A stretch of DNA of 56,903 bases from a virus: positions 1 to 56,903 of the IMG/VR virus record IMGVR_UViG_3300035670_000254, one strand, 5' to 3'. Shown piece by piece: positions 26,374 to 34,013 of the stretch (within the stretch, counting starts at the first letter, position 1; each line of letters starts with the position of its first letter). The translations under genes and the position numbers were made by a program. Under the pieces are notes generated by a model. The model saw nothing but the letters and a program-made list of their open reading frames with translations. It was not told where the DNA came from and searched no databases.

Positions 26374-26545
26374 GAGTGTCTTCTCTTATCAGATAGATTT
26401 CACTTTTCCAAGGTTCCTTGAAATCAATATGCTTAATTTCAATCCTTGTTCCCGGAAACTTCATAGCCTGTTCAATTTCATCTATCCGCCACATAGCAGG
26501 AGGAACATTAGCCATCTCCTGACAATTGCGAAGTATGTTAGCCAT
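26366..26545 (-). CDS. 59-residue protein between clamp and TGT-like gene
   Basis: This frame fills the gap exactly: its ATG overlaps the TAA of the TGT-like gene (TAATG) and its stop overlaps the start of the clamp gene by 8 bases. The sequence begins MANILRNCQEMANVPPAMWR and ends in a mixed charged region. Such tight coupling on both sides supports a real gene. No family recognised. Confidence 0.7.
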   Translation of the reverse strand: MANILRNCQEMANVPPAMWRIDEIEQAMKFPGTRIEIKHIDFKEPWKSEIYLIREDTHA

Positions 26546-27141
26546 TATGGTAACTCCATCCGAGCATTATAAGCCTCATATGCTTGTTTGATTAGTGGGA
26601 GCATGTGGTCGTATCTACTTACCCCGGACCCGTCGCAAGTATGTGCGCCTAATACATGGTACAGCATAAACCTCGCAGGACCGTTAACACGACCAATGTG
26701 AACGTGCTTACCTTTAGCCAGGGCATCCAGCACAGCATCTTGAGCTTCTTCTGATTCTTTGAATTTGTCTGTTCCCCCAATAAATAAAGCTCCAGCCTCA
26801 TCGGGCATACCATTATATCCATCTTGCGCAACAAAAGCTTTAACATAACCATCAGCGAGATGGTTAAAATCATTCCACATTTGTTGTGTTGTGATATGGC
26901 AGCCAACTTTATCGGGTATGCAAACAAATAAACATTGAGTTCTTTGTTCCCATTCTCTCTTAAGGAGAGATATGAACTCTTTTTCTCTTAGGCCGCTAAA
27001 CGCCCCGTTGTCAATCGCATATACAGGTTCACCTCGGCGATAACGAGTTAAAGGCGTTAAGAGCTGACCCGCGATACCTTCAGCCCATTGCAATTTTCTA
27101 AATGCTACTCTATCCCTGTGCCCATCTATCAGAAATTGCAT
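26545..27141 (-). CDS. Second, short TGT/DpdA-like protein
   Basis: A 198-residue protein with the marks of the tRNA-guanine transglycosylase barrel: YAIDNGAFSG (Asp44, equal to the base-binding Asp of TGT 'DSGGFQ'), GALFIGGTDKF (residues 117-127), KHVHIGRVNG (145-154) and HTCDGSGVSRYD with Asp170 as candidate nucleophile. It is much shorter than the neighbouring DpdA (307 residues) and bacterial TGT (about 375), and no zinc site is visible. It lies 2 bases after DpdA. It could be a second DNA transglycosylase with another sequence preference, a partner subunit, or a related barrel hydrolase. Confidence 0.7.
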   Translation of the reverse strand: MQFLIDGHRDRVAFRKLQWAEGIAGQLLTPLTRYRRGEPVYAIDNGAFSGLREKEFISLLKREWEQRTQCLFVCIPDKVGCHITTQQMWNDFNHLADGYVKAFVAQDGYNGMPDEAGALFIGGTDKFKESEEAQDAVLDALAKGKHVHIGRVNGPARFMLYHVLGAHTCDGSGVSRYDHMLPLIKQAYEAYNARMELP

Positions 27142-27143
27142 CG

Positions 27144-28067
27144 TCAGAACAACTCCATTATTTTTGGTTCGAAAACACGCGAATGTTTATCCTTGTTGAT
27201 GCGCTCTGCTATTTGCCGATAGCTCCACATGTTGAAGGTTGCGCGTGTTTCGTAAATTGTGGTCAAACGTTGTAAATCGAACCCCGACTCTTCAATAACT
27301 TGGTCTATATAAGCCCGCTCGAGGGGGTTGAGAGTAAGAACGTGCCTTCCGGCTTCGTGAATGGTGCCAGCTTTCTCTGAAACTCGATAAGGTACTCCGG
27401 TCGGGATGAACATCGATCCATAAGCTCCGAACTGAATCCAGGATGAAGAATCAACGGAATACCACGGGTATCTTTCCATGACTCGGACAGATGTGATACC
27501 GAAAGCATGGAACTTAGCTTTTGGACGTCCTGCACCGTCAATGATGTATTTTTCCCAGATACGATCGAGCCAGATGATAAGTTGCTCAACAGTTTTTCCG
27601 ACCATGCCGCCGAGTGTGATGTAGGGATATTTAGACATGTAATATTCAAGATATCTCTCATCCTCGCCGAAGTGAAAACAGGGTAGTGGAGTAACTCCTC
27701 TGGCTTCCATTTCATTTTGATTGCGCCAAGTCTGTAAGGGGTCGCCAATCCCATCAAGGACTGAAGCCATGATGACGCCGTCGTCTTTTCTGATGATATC
27801 TTCGTTTTCTTGAATGTAGCGACAATAGCCAGGTAGGCTGATCGTTGCTCCCATGTTCCAAGCAGAGAAAGCCCCTGAGTCAAGAAACACTTGAGCTCCG
27901 TCGGCTCGCATTTCATCAACGTATTTTTGGCGATTAACATAGTGATAGGATTCCAATATGTTGGGGATGGTATCCACAATTTCAGCTTCGCGTTCGTTCA
28001 GCTTCGGATACGTCGACTGACCCTTGCGAAAGCTGTTAGTATAAACCGCAGCAAGGTATAGATTCAT
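27144..28067 (-). CDS. dpdA: DpdA-like DNA-guanine transglycosylase
   Basis: A 307-residue TGT-superfamily protein. It would exchange guanine in DNA for a 7-deazaguanine base such as preQ0. Motifs: FLDSGAFSAW with Asp63 (base recognition), TLGGMVGKT with Gly153-Gly154, KFHAFGITS (185-193) and WYSVDSSSWIQFGAYG with Asp206 as candidate nucleophile. The zinc-binding CxCxxC-H of tRNA-modifying TGTs is missing, as in phage DpdA proteins. The surrounding preQ0 genes (28358-32527) provide the substrate. The modification protects phage DNA from host restriction, as shown for relatives such as CAjan. Confidence 0.85.
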   Translation of the reverse strand: MNLYLAAVYTNSFRKGQSTYPKLNEREAEIVDTIPNILESYHYVNRQKYVDEMRADGAQVFLDSGAFSAWNMGATISLPGYCRYIQENEDIIRKDDGVIMASVLDGIGDPLQTWRNQNEMEARGVTPLPCFHFGEDERYLEYYMSKYPYITLGGMVGKTVEQLIIWLDRIWEKYIIDGAGRPKAKFHAFGITSVRVMERYPWYSVDSSSWIQFGAYGSMFIPTGVPYRVSEKAGTIHEAGRHVLTLNPLERAYIDQVIEESGFDLQRLTTIYETRATFNMWSYRQIAERINKDKHSRVFEPKIMELF

Positions 28068-28300
28068 GATTGCTCCACTAACTTAAACCAGGTTTCTACA
28101 CGCTCTTCAACAATGCGCTGGGCATTCTCAAACGTTTTGTAGGTATTACCCGTTTTCGGGAGTCCTGGCAACAGCATCGAAATGTTGAACTGAGTCTCGC
28201 CCGAAGCTTGCCAGCTAATTGCAGCTACTTTGATATTATTAATGTACGCCAGGCGAGCGTCACGAAATTTATGTTTACCTTCACGCCAAGTTAGCTTCAT
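28064..28300 (-). CDS. 78-residue protein in the deazaguanine cluster
   Basis: It lies upstream of dpdA and overlaps it by 4 bases. The sequence is basic at the N-terminus (KLTWREGKHKFRDARLAY) with a helical C-terminus. No family recognised. Coupling with dpdA makes a role in the same process possible, for example DNA binding or regulation, but that is only positional. Confidence 0.6.
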   Translation of the reverse strand: MKLTWREGKHKFRDARLAYINNIKVAAISWQASGETQFNISMLLPGLPKTGNTYKTFENAQRIVEERVETWFKLVEQS

Positions 28301-28318
28301 TTATTATCTCCAATAAAA

Positions 28319-28336
28319 AAGGCCCCGTAGGGCCTT
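28319..28336 (-). terminator. Terminator after folE
   Basis: Read on the minus strand, AAGGCCC TACG GGGCCTT is followed by TTTT, directly behind the folE stop and before the 78-residue gene. Confidence 0.85.
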
Positions 28337-28357
28337 AGTATAACATACGACTTTATA

Positions 28358-29005
28358 TCATTTACAGGCTTCAAGAAACTCGCGACGCCATGTATCTGCT
28401 TCAAGGTAATGCTCAATGGTGCTAATATCCGTAGCTCCCCGGAAAGCTTTGGTAATCGTGCTGGAGCCGCAGGACTGTTTAACTCCGCGCGACTCCATGC
28501 ACATATGGCGAGCGTCGATGTAGACGCATACGGCCTTCGGTTGCAGGTGTTCGTTAATTGCATCTGCGATCTGGTTAGTCAGACGTTCCTGAACCTGGAG
28601 GCGGCGGGCAAAAGCGTCAACCACACGGCTCAATTTACTGAGCCCGACAATTTTACCGTTGGGCACATAACCCACTACCGCGCGACCGATGATGGGGGCC
28701 ATGTGATGTTCGCAATGGCTATAAACCGGGATATCACGAACGATAACCATTTCGTTGGTACCTTCTGCACCGTCTTCGAACACTTTGAACAGATCGGCGA
28801 TTTCAACTTTATAACCGCCGAACCAGGTTTCATAAGCTTTCGCGACACGATCAGGGGTTTCAATGAGGCCCGGGCGCAGAAGCATACCTTCAGAACCGCC
28901 TTCGATGATGTTCAGGATACCGCTGATATAATAAGCGATTTCGTCACGTTGAGGATTTTCGGAATCTGATTCTGCTTTAATACCGTTCAGTTTTAACTGT
29001 TCCAT
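28358..29005 (-). CDS. folE: GTP cyclohydrolase I
   Basis: A 215-residue enzyme converting GTP to dihydroneopterin triphosphate, the first step to preQ0. The zinc and active-site motifs are intact: YSHCEHHMAP (Cys98, His100, His101), GLSKLSR (121-127), and ARHMCMESRGVKQ with Cys169. The start at 29005 overlaps the queD stop as TAATG. Length and motifs fit a normal GCH1 (E. coli 222). Confidence 0.95.
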   Translation of the reverse strand: MEQLKLNGIKAESDSENPQRDEIAYYISGILNIIEGGSEGMLLRPGLIETPDRVAKAYETWFGGYKVEIADLFKVFEDGAEGTNEMVIVRDIPVYSHCEHHMAPIIGRAVVGYVPNGKIVGLSKLSRVVDAFARRLQVQERLTNQIADAINEHLQPKAVCVYIDARHMCMESRGVKQSCGSSTITKAFRGATDISTIEHYLEADTWRREFLEACK

Positions 29006-29577
29006 TATTTGCTGTACTCCACATGGCATTTAGAAGTTTCTTCGATGACGCATTTTACCAGCTCAACGCCATGTTCGGCAAGCAACATCGGGCCAATAAC
29101 GTCGACCATATGAGCGGCCAGGTTTTCAGCGGTAGGGTTGAAAGGCAGCGATACCAGCGAATTGAAGAAATGATTTTGATCATTTTCTGAGATGTACTCT
29201 GCCATTTCCTCTTCAAATTCCACCAGGGTTTTCAAACCATTGATCAGATCATCCTTTTCCCAATGCAGGAATTTATGATCCCAATTATCTTCCAGCCACT
29301 GGCAGAGTGTAGTCTTAACAACACTGAAGTCGATAACGCGACCAACATCGTCCAGCTTGGTACGATCGTTAACCGTCATGTTGCGGTAAGTCGGTTTAAA
29401 TCCTTGGCCCGGAATATGGGCAGCTTTACCCGTTGCGACCGCCACAGTTTTCATTTTCGGCGCGACGTGGAAGTGAAACACGTAATTGTGGCCATGCAGG
29501 TGGCGGCATTTGCTTTCGTGACCTACAACACGATGGCCCGCGCAAATTTCATGTGAACGAATAACTTTGTAAGACAT
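29005..29577 (-). CDS. queD: 6-carboxy-tetrahydropterin synthase
   Basis: A 190-residue QueD/PTPS-family enzyme, second step of preQ0 synthesis. The signature is CRHLHGHNY at residues 24-32 with Cys24 and zinc ligands His28 and His30, plus His15 in AGHRV. HKFLHWEKDD and CVIEETSKCHVEY near the end are the other conserved blocks. It is longer than E. coli QueD (120), the extra length being an insertion around residues 45-75 and 100-145, as in several phage and Campylobacter-type forms. It is coupled to folE. Confidence 0.93.
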   Translation of the reverse strand: MSYKVIRSHEICAGHRVVGHESKCRHLHGHNYVFHFHVAPKMKTVAVATGKAAHIPGQGFKPTYRNMTVNDRTKLDDVGRVIDFSVVKTTLCQWLEDNWDHKFLHWEKDDLINGLKTLVEFEEEMAEYISENDQNHFFNSLVSLPFNPTAENLAAHMVDVIGPMLLAEHGVELVKCVIEETSKCHVEYSK

Positions 29578-29617
29578 TTTATTTCTCCAGTTGAAGCCAT
29601 CCTTGGCTAGCCCGACA

Positions 29618-30103
29618 TTAGGCGACTGTTAAGCCGTTCCGTTTTCTGTTTTCGTAGATGACGTATAATAACGCCGAAGCAAAGAATTTGGAAAGGCTCA
29701 TTGCAAGGATAGATCCCCAGCTGGCATAGCCTATCATATGCAGGAAGATGAAGGAGTCTACCGGGACTGCGATCATAGAGCTGAACACGACCCGTTCATG
29801 GAACGGTTTTTTAGTGATCGTGAATATTGCATAGTCCAGCAGCTCGCTAACCGCGAAAGATGTCACAGACGCGACAACGACAACCGGGTCGCCCAGCCAG
29901 TAGCTAATTAAACAGGCCAGCGCTATAGCCCATAGGACGTGGTGGCCTGCGCTACGTTGCGCGTAGTCGCGTAGCACGAACACACAGCCCACGAAGAAAG
30001 CCATAAGCGGCACAGCGCCCAACGGCGTGGGCACGATTGGCAGGTAGCTGAAGCCCAGGTTTACGAACACAACCATTAAGAGGTAAGCGAAAATGAACTT
30101 CAT
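29618..30103 (-). CDS. yhhQ: YhhQ-type preQ0 transporter
   Basis: A 161-residue VUT-family (DUF165) inner-membrane protein with about five hydrophobic segments. The family pattern is clear: VFVLRDYAQR near residues 43-52, SVTSFAVSELLDYAIF (79-94) and a late SLSKFFASALLYVIYE. The E. coli homologue imports preQ0/preQ1. The start overlaps the upstream gene by 4 bases. With de novo genes beside it, the phage appears to draw on two sources of precursor. E. coli YhhQ is longer (221), so this is a trimmed version. Confidence 0.88.
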   Translation of the reverse strand: MKFIFAYLLMVVFVNLGFSYLPIVPTPLGAVPLMAFFVGCVFVLRDYAQRSAGHHVLWAIALACLISYWLGDPVVVVASVTSFAVSELLDYAIFTITKKPFHERVVFSSMIAVPVDSFIFLHMIGYASWGSILAMSLSKFFASALLYVIYENRKRNGLTVA

Positions 30104-30780
30104 TTGTTTTTCTCCTGATGTTGGAAGAGAGCGCGTTCAACCGACGAAAGTATATCGATTAAATCTTGCTCGTAGGTTTTGTGACCGCGCTGACCAGGAG
30201 CTAAGATCTTTTTCAAAGCATGTTGCAGCGGGCCGGAGGTCACTTCATAACAATCAATCACGTCGTAAACATCAATGAAAACGCCGGGTTTGATTTCGCG
30301 CTTATATTTGTCGTTAGAGTAAAAAGGGCCAACGTCAGGCTCTAAGCCAGCCTTTTCAAGTTCTTCGCGGGTAAGAGGTTCTTTGCTAAAAACTTGATGG
30401 AATACTTCGTCAGCTTTCCACGGAGCATTGTCTGGATTAATTTTAATATCGGTCGCCCCGCTTGTGCTAACCCCAGGGCGAGAAGGAAATTCGCTAGCCA
30501 GTCGCCAGCGTTTAATCCCGTTCGGAGGTAAAGTTTCCAGTTCAGGAGAAGTATTATAAGTCGCTTTAATCTTAGCGTCGTTAATTTCAACATTCTCAAG
30601 AATGCTACCATTGACAGTTAAGATATCGAAGTTAAAACCCGCATCCCGCATAAGAGCAATGCACTCGTTGGATAGCTGCTGGCTCTGAACTCCACCGTTA
30701 TGAATAGAAACCCAACCTTCTACATCAACAATACCCTGTAAGCGGTCGCAATATCGAAGTAATGTTTCACGTCTACCCAT
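30100..30780 (-). CDS. DUF3310-like protein in the deazaguanine cluster
   Basis: A 226-residue protein. The C-terminal 60 residues (FIDVYDVIDCYEVTSGPLQHALKKILAPGQRGHKTYEQDLIDILSSVERAL) have the DUF3310 pattern of phage nucleotide-kinase-associated proteins. The N-terminal part (GVQSQQLSNECIALM) is unrecognised. It sits inside the queuosine-type cluster, coupled to yhhQ. Whether it helps base modification or only travels with it cannot be told. Confidence 0.6.
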   Translation of the reverse strand: MGRRETLLRYCDRLQGIVDVEGWVSIHNGGVQSQQLSNECIALMRDAGFNFDILTVNGSILENVEINDAKIKATYNTSPELETLPPNGIKRWRLASEFPSRPGVSTSGATDIKINPDNAPWKADEVFHQVFSKEPLTREELEKAGLEPDVGPFYSNDKYKREIKPGVFIDVYDVIDCYEVTSGPLQHALKKILAPGQRGHKTYEQDLIDILSSVERALFQHQEKNK

Positions 30781-30817
30781 GATAATCTCCTAGGCGCATC
30801 CTTGCGCCCGCCAGTAA

Positions 30818-31552
30818 TTAGAATTTAAAAGGGTTATTTTCTACAAAGGCTGAAAAGCCTTTTTCACGAAGTTGGCAAGCAGGGCACTCGCCGCAGCCAT
30901 AGCCCCACACGTTGTCAGTAGTGTGGTCACCATTATAGCAGGTATGACTATCTTCCAGCACAACTGTCAGAAAATCGACTGCTTTAGCCAGTGCGAACGT
31001 TTCAGCTTTATTTAACCACATTAACGGCGTGGCAATCTCGATATTGGTCTGATAGCCGACGTTTAATGCTGTTTGAAGCAAACGAATAAACTCGTCGCGG
31101 CAATCAGGATAACCGCTGTAGTCGGTTTCGCAGACGCCAGTAATGAGCGTATCTGCACCAACTTTTTGAGCGTATGCGTGAGCTGTAGTTAAGAACAGCG
31201 CATTGCGGTTCGGTACAAAAGAGGCCGGAAGGTTGGAGTTCTGCGCGTGTTTAGCGCTAACGTCTTTTTGTTCGGTGCCGCGAATGAGCGCGCTATTGCC
31301 GATAGATTGCAGCGCAGGAATCGAAAACACGGTGAAGGGTACGTTGTGTTCTTCACAGATGCGCGCGGCGCAGTGGATTTCAACTTCGTGCTTTTGTCCG
31401 TAGACAAAACCAACAGCGTGAACAGTTTCAAAGTTGCGAAGGGCAAGGCCCAGGCAAGTTACGGAGTCCTGACCGCCAGACAGGACAACAACGGCGGATT
31501 TGCCCTTCACACTTTCAACAACGTTGTACACTTTTTCAGATGATACGTTCAT
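30818..31552 (-). CDS. queC: 7-cyano-7-deazaguanine synthase (preQ0 synthase)
   Basis: A 244-residue enzyme that turns CDG and ammonia with ATP into preQ0. The PP-loop SGGQDS is at residues 25-30; YGQKHEVE (51-58) and NRNALFL are conserved blocks, and the zinc knuckle is Cys205, Cys220, Cys223 and Cys226. The protein has standard QueC length and no fused amidotransferase (Gat) domain, unlike the Gat-QueC of phage 9g; thus the final base should be preQ0, not archaeosine. The ATG at 31552 is preferred over an upstream TTG because AAGGT lies at proper spacing. Confidence 0.95.
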   Translation of the reverse strand: MNVSSEKVYNVVESVKGKSAVVVLSGGQDSVTCLGLALRNFETVHAVGFVYGQKHEVEIHCAARICEEHNVPFTVFSIPALQSIGNSALIRGTEQKDVSAKHAQNSNLPASFVPNRNALFLTTAHAYAQKVGADTLITGVCETDYSGYPDCRDEFIRLLQTALNVGYQTNIEIATPLMWLNKAETFALAKAVDFLTVVLEDSHTCYNGDHTTDNVWGYGCGECPACQLREKGFSAFVENNPFKF

Positions 31553-31562
31553 AGTCAATACC

Positions 31563-31823
31563 TTATAAATGATCAGCGTATTTACGGCTCATTTCCGCAG
31601 CTTCATCAGCGGTGCGGTACGGGTTGCTAAATTGTTCAGCTTCATCAGTGAACACATAGCATACTTCTTCAGTACAAGGATCGCGGAGTTTATAAACCGG
31701 ACCGGCTTTTTCAACATCGCGCTCTTTAGTACAAACCAGGGCATCCTGACAACATGCTTCCTGAAGATCGTTCCAGGTCATGCCGCCAATTGCGCGGTTT
31801 TCGAACATATATTTTTCGCTCAC
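31563..31823 (-). CDS. 86-residue protein between queC and queE
   Basis: A small acidic protein with four Cys residues (CCQDALVC, CTEEVC) that could bind a metal. It lies 2 bases from queE and 10 from queC, in the same transcript. It is not recognised; being inside the pathway unit it may assist these enzymes. Confidence 0.65.
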   Translation of the reverse strand: MSEKYMFENRAIGGMTWNDLQEACCQDALVCTKERDVEKAGPVYKLRDPCTEEVCYVFTDEAEQFSNPYRTADEAAEMSRKYADHL

Positions 31824-31825
31824 GG

Positions 31826-32527
31826 TTACTCCACATTTAACAGTTTATGAATCTGAAGTTGAACGGTATAGTTAAACTTCATTGCACTTTCCAGGACCGC
31901 TGCAACGTTGTCGGCGTTATAGCCAGCGTCTTGCTCGTCCATCGGTTGCAGGTAGATTTTACCCTTAAATGACTTTGGAGGCCTCGCAATAAATGGCGTA
32001 GCTCGGTGATCAAGAGCTTGCAAGGGTAAACCGTCCTCCTGTCGCACGCTGTTAGCTTTTAAAACGTACTTAAAGGCGTTGGCCCGATGCAGGGCGCTCG
32101 GATGCAACTTAGCGGTTTTCGGCGAGCATACAACCGTGACCAACTGCGACAGCTCGAGAGGAATAGCCATGCTGCCGTTGGTTTCGATTTGCACGTCGAA
32201 ATCGTTTTCAATCAGGAAATCGCAGAAAGGAGTGATGTTCTGACGGAAAGGTTCGCCGCCGGAAATGACGATCAGGTTTGCGTTGCTGCGCGTTTCCATT
32301 TTCTGGTGATACACGTGGTCAAGAATATCGCCGTAGGTCATACGTTCGCGACCTTCAGTATATTCAGTATCACAACCAGGGCACTGGAGATTGCAGCCAG
32401 CAAGACGAACGAAAACAGCAGGGCGACCGCAGAAAGGGCCTTCACCTTGAATAGTGCTGAAAATGGAATGAACTTCGAGGGTAGATTGATAATCTTTCTT
32501 TTCGGGGGTCTGAGAGTTCAGCTTCAT
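31826..32527 (-). CDS. queE: 7-carboxy-7-deazaguanine synthase
   Basis: A 233-residue radical-SAM enzyme that makes CDG from 6-carboxy-tetrahydropterin. The iron-sulfur motif is CNLQCPGC with Cys45, Cys49 and Cys52, preceded by FSTIQGEGPFCGRPAVFVRLAG, the QueE signature. VISGGEPF and IETNGS blocks are present. The ATG at 32527 was chosen over an upstream one because the conserved N-terminus starts soon after and AGGGA lies before it. Confidence 0.95.
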   Translation of the reverse strand: MKLNSQTPEKKDYQSTLEVHSIFSTIQGEGPFCGRPAVFVRLAGCNLQCPGCDTEYTEGRERMTYGDILDHVYHQKMETRSNANLIVISGGEPFRQNITPFCDFLIENDFDVQIETNGSMAIPLELSQLVTVVCSPKTAKLHPSALHRANAFKYVLKANSVRQEDGLPLQALDHRATPFIARPPKSFKGKIYLQPMDEQDAGYNADNVAAVLESAMKFNYTVQLQIHKLLNVE

Positions 32528-32575
32528 GGTTTTATCCCTGTTTCCTAGGCGAGTGAGCCAGATTTTAGTCAAAAA

Positions 32576-32604
32576 TAAAGCGCCCGAAGTGGGGCGCTTT
32601 TATT
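32576..32604 (-). terminator. Terminator of the 33379-32624 gene
   Basis: Minus-strand stem AAAGCGCCC with GGGCGCTTT, loop about 6 bases, followed by ATTTTTG. It separates the queE-led group from the gene upstream. Confidence 0.8.
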
Positions 32605-32623
32605 ATAGTAGATTACTGGATGA

Positions 32624-33379
32624 TCAGTCCAGCAGACCTGTCGGCAGAGGCATCTGAACACGGCCTTCAATGCCGTTGAACTTCTTCCAGCGCGCGTACT
32701 GCGTTTTAACAGTATCGTGGTTCAGTTCACGCTTTTCAGCGGCTTGCAGAAGCAGAGCGATCGGAACCGGCTGTTTCAGTTTTTCGCTCAGTTCATCCAT
32801 CAGCGCCCAGGCGTTACCGCAAGCGGTATCCGGGCGCGGGCGGGTAATGCCGTTCTGGTTCGGCATCGCGTTCGCCGCTTTCTGCTCGTCTTTCAGACGT
32901 TTTGCTTCAGCTTTTTCGGCATCTTTCTTAGCTTTCTTAGCTTCAGAAACTTTGCCTTTGACAGACTTAACAGCGCTGTCGAGCGTTTCGACCATGGTTT
33001 CGGCCTGTTCCAGCGCGACTTTCAGGTCGCCCGGCTCTTTCAGTTTTTTGACGCTCTTTTTGATAGAGGTCAGAGACGCCTTGGCAGACTTCAGGGTTTC
33101 ACCGGCTTGTTTGCCAGCTTCTTCGATCTGCTCAACGGTCGACTCAGCGGTCAGGTTCGCGATCAGCGTGTTACCGTTGTCAACATAACCTTTCAGGTTG
33201 TTGAAGTCGGTCGTAACCGCGGCGGTCGCTTCCTGCAATTTGCGCGCTTCGTCAGCTGCTTTCTGATCAGCTTTGGTCTGATCGTTAGCGTTCTCAGTCT
33301 GCGCGGCGTTTTTGGCAGCGGCTTCCTGCTGTGCGAGGCGAGCCTTTTCTTTTTTCTGTTCAGTAGTCAGTTCGGTCAT
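32624..33379 (-). CDS. Coiled-coil, Lys/Ala/Glu-rich protein
   Basis: A 251-residue protein with an almost continuous charged coiled coil at residues 1-165 (repeats of KKAEKAEAKRLKDEQKA type) and a globular end of about 70 residues (GITRPRPDTACGNAWALMDELSEKLKQPVPIALLLQ). The C-terminal part resembles one found in another gene here: the 50150-50740 product shares the layout of Lys/Ala-rich stretch plus short globular end with TVKTQYARWK/GIQYYACKAY-like final helices. Its own promoter and strong codon bias suggest a high level. It could be a DNA-associated protein; function unknown. Confidence 0.65.
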   Translation of the reverse strand: MTELTTEQKKEKARLAQQEAAAKNAAQTENANDQTKADQKAADEARKLQEATAAVTTDFNNLKGYVDNGNTLIANLTAESTVEQIEEAGKQAGETLKSAKASLTSIKKSVKKLKEPGDLKVALEQAETMVETLDSAVKSVKGKVSEAKKAKKDAEKAEAKRLKDEQKAANAMPNQNGITRPRPDTACGNAWALMDELSEKLKQPVPIALLLQAAEKRELNHDTVKTQYARWKKFNGIEGRVQMPLPTGLLD

Positions 33380-33423
33380 TTCTTTTACTCCACTCAGTAT
33401 TGTTGATCTGTATTAGTTTAGGG

Positions 33424-33432
33424 GTTATACCA
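33424..33432 (-). promoter_or_regulatory. Extended -10 promoter for the coiled-coil gene
   Basis: TGGTATAAC on the minus strand about 50 bases before the ATG at 33379, the same type as at 4052. A weak TTAAGT -35 lies 17 bases upstream. Confidence 0.5.
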
Positions 33433-33521
33433 CAAGACAGAATGAAACTTAACAGAGCTCTTTAGATCGTGCAAGCATTATTTTCGTATTGTGGTTATCA
33501 CTTTTACAACTATTAAGCCTG

Positions 33522-34004
33522 CTAAGGTTTAAACGCTAATTGCATTGGATGTTTAAATTCGATAGCGCGCTTGGTGATTAACAGTTTAGCCGCATCCTCG
33601 GTACTAATGTCAATAGTCAAATTATCCCATAATCCTTCATCAAGGGATGGAACTTTCGCGCCGACTACAAAAGAACATAGACCTTGAATATCCCATTCAA
33701 TTGCATATTCAGCTTGAGCGGCAGCTTCGTTGAAGTTGAGTAAAGTCTCTTTAGCTTCATTCATCAAGTGAATAAGAATATACTCAAGATCAGAATATTC
33801 CCATTCGTCGGGAGGAGTTTCCAAGGTGATACCAATATAAAGCATCACCAGTTCATATTTCTGCCAGCCTTTAAACATACCAAATTCAAGAGGTAGTACC
33901 TCCTGGCATTCAGGGCAATTGATAATTCCCAGATGATGCAACGTCAAGAAATTGGGATGTTTGGCGATCAAATCATATTTGTCGCGATTAATTAACACGT
34001 ACAT
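33522..34004 (-). CDS. 160-residue protein, unrecognised
   Basis: An acidic protein with one CxxC pair (IINCPECQEV, residues 29-38) and a final basic end. It follows the SF2 helicase by 9 bases in the same transcript. No family recognised. It is rich in hydrophobic helices but has no membrane segment. Confidence 0.6.
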   Translation of the reverse strand: MYVLINRDKYDLIAKHPNFLTLHHLGIINCPECQEVLPLEFGMFKGWQKYELVMLYIGITLETPPDEWEYSDLEYILIHLMNEAKETLLNFNEAAAQAEYAIEWDIQGLCSFVVGAKVPSLDEGLWDNLTIDISTEDAAKLLITKRAIEFKHPMQLAFKP

Positions 34005-34013
34005 AGTTTCACC

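Noticed and set aside
27305-27979. 224-residue frame antiparallel-shifted within dpdA
   Set aside because: It is a by-product of dpdA codon composition; dpdA carries all motifs of its family.
30818-31552. Gat-QueC fusion as in phage 9g
   Set aside because: The protein has the length and motifs of plain QueC and the flanking frames do not encode an amidotransferase.
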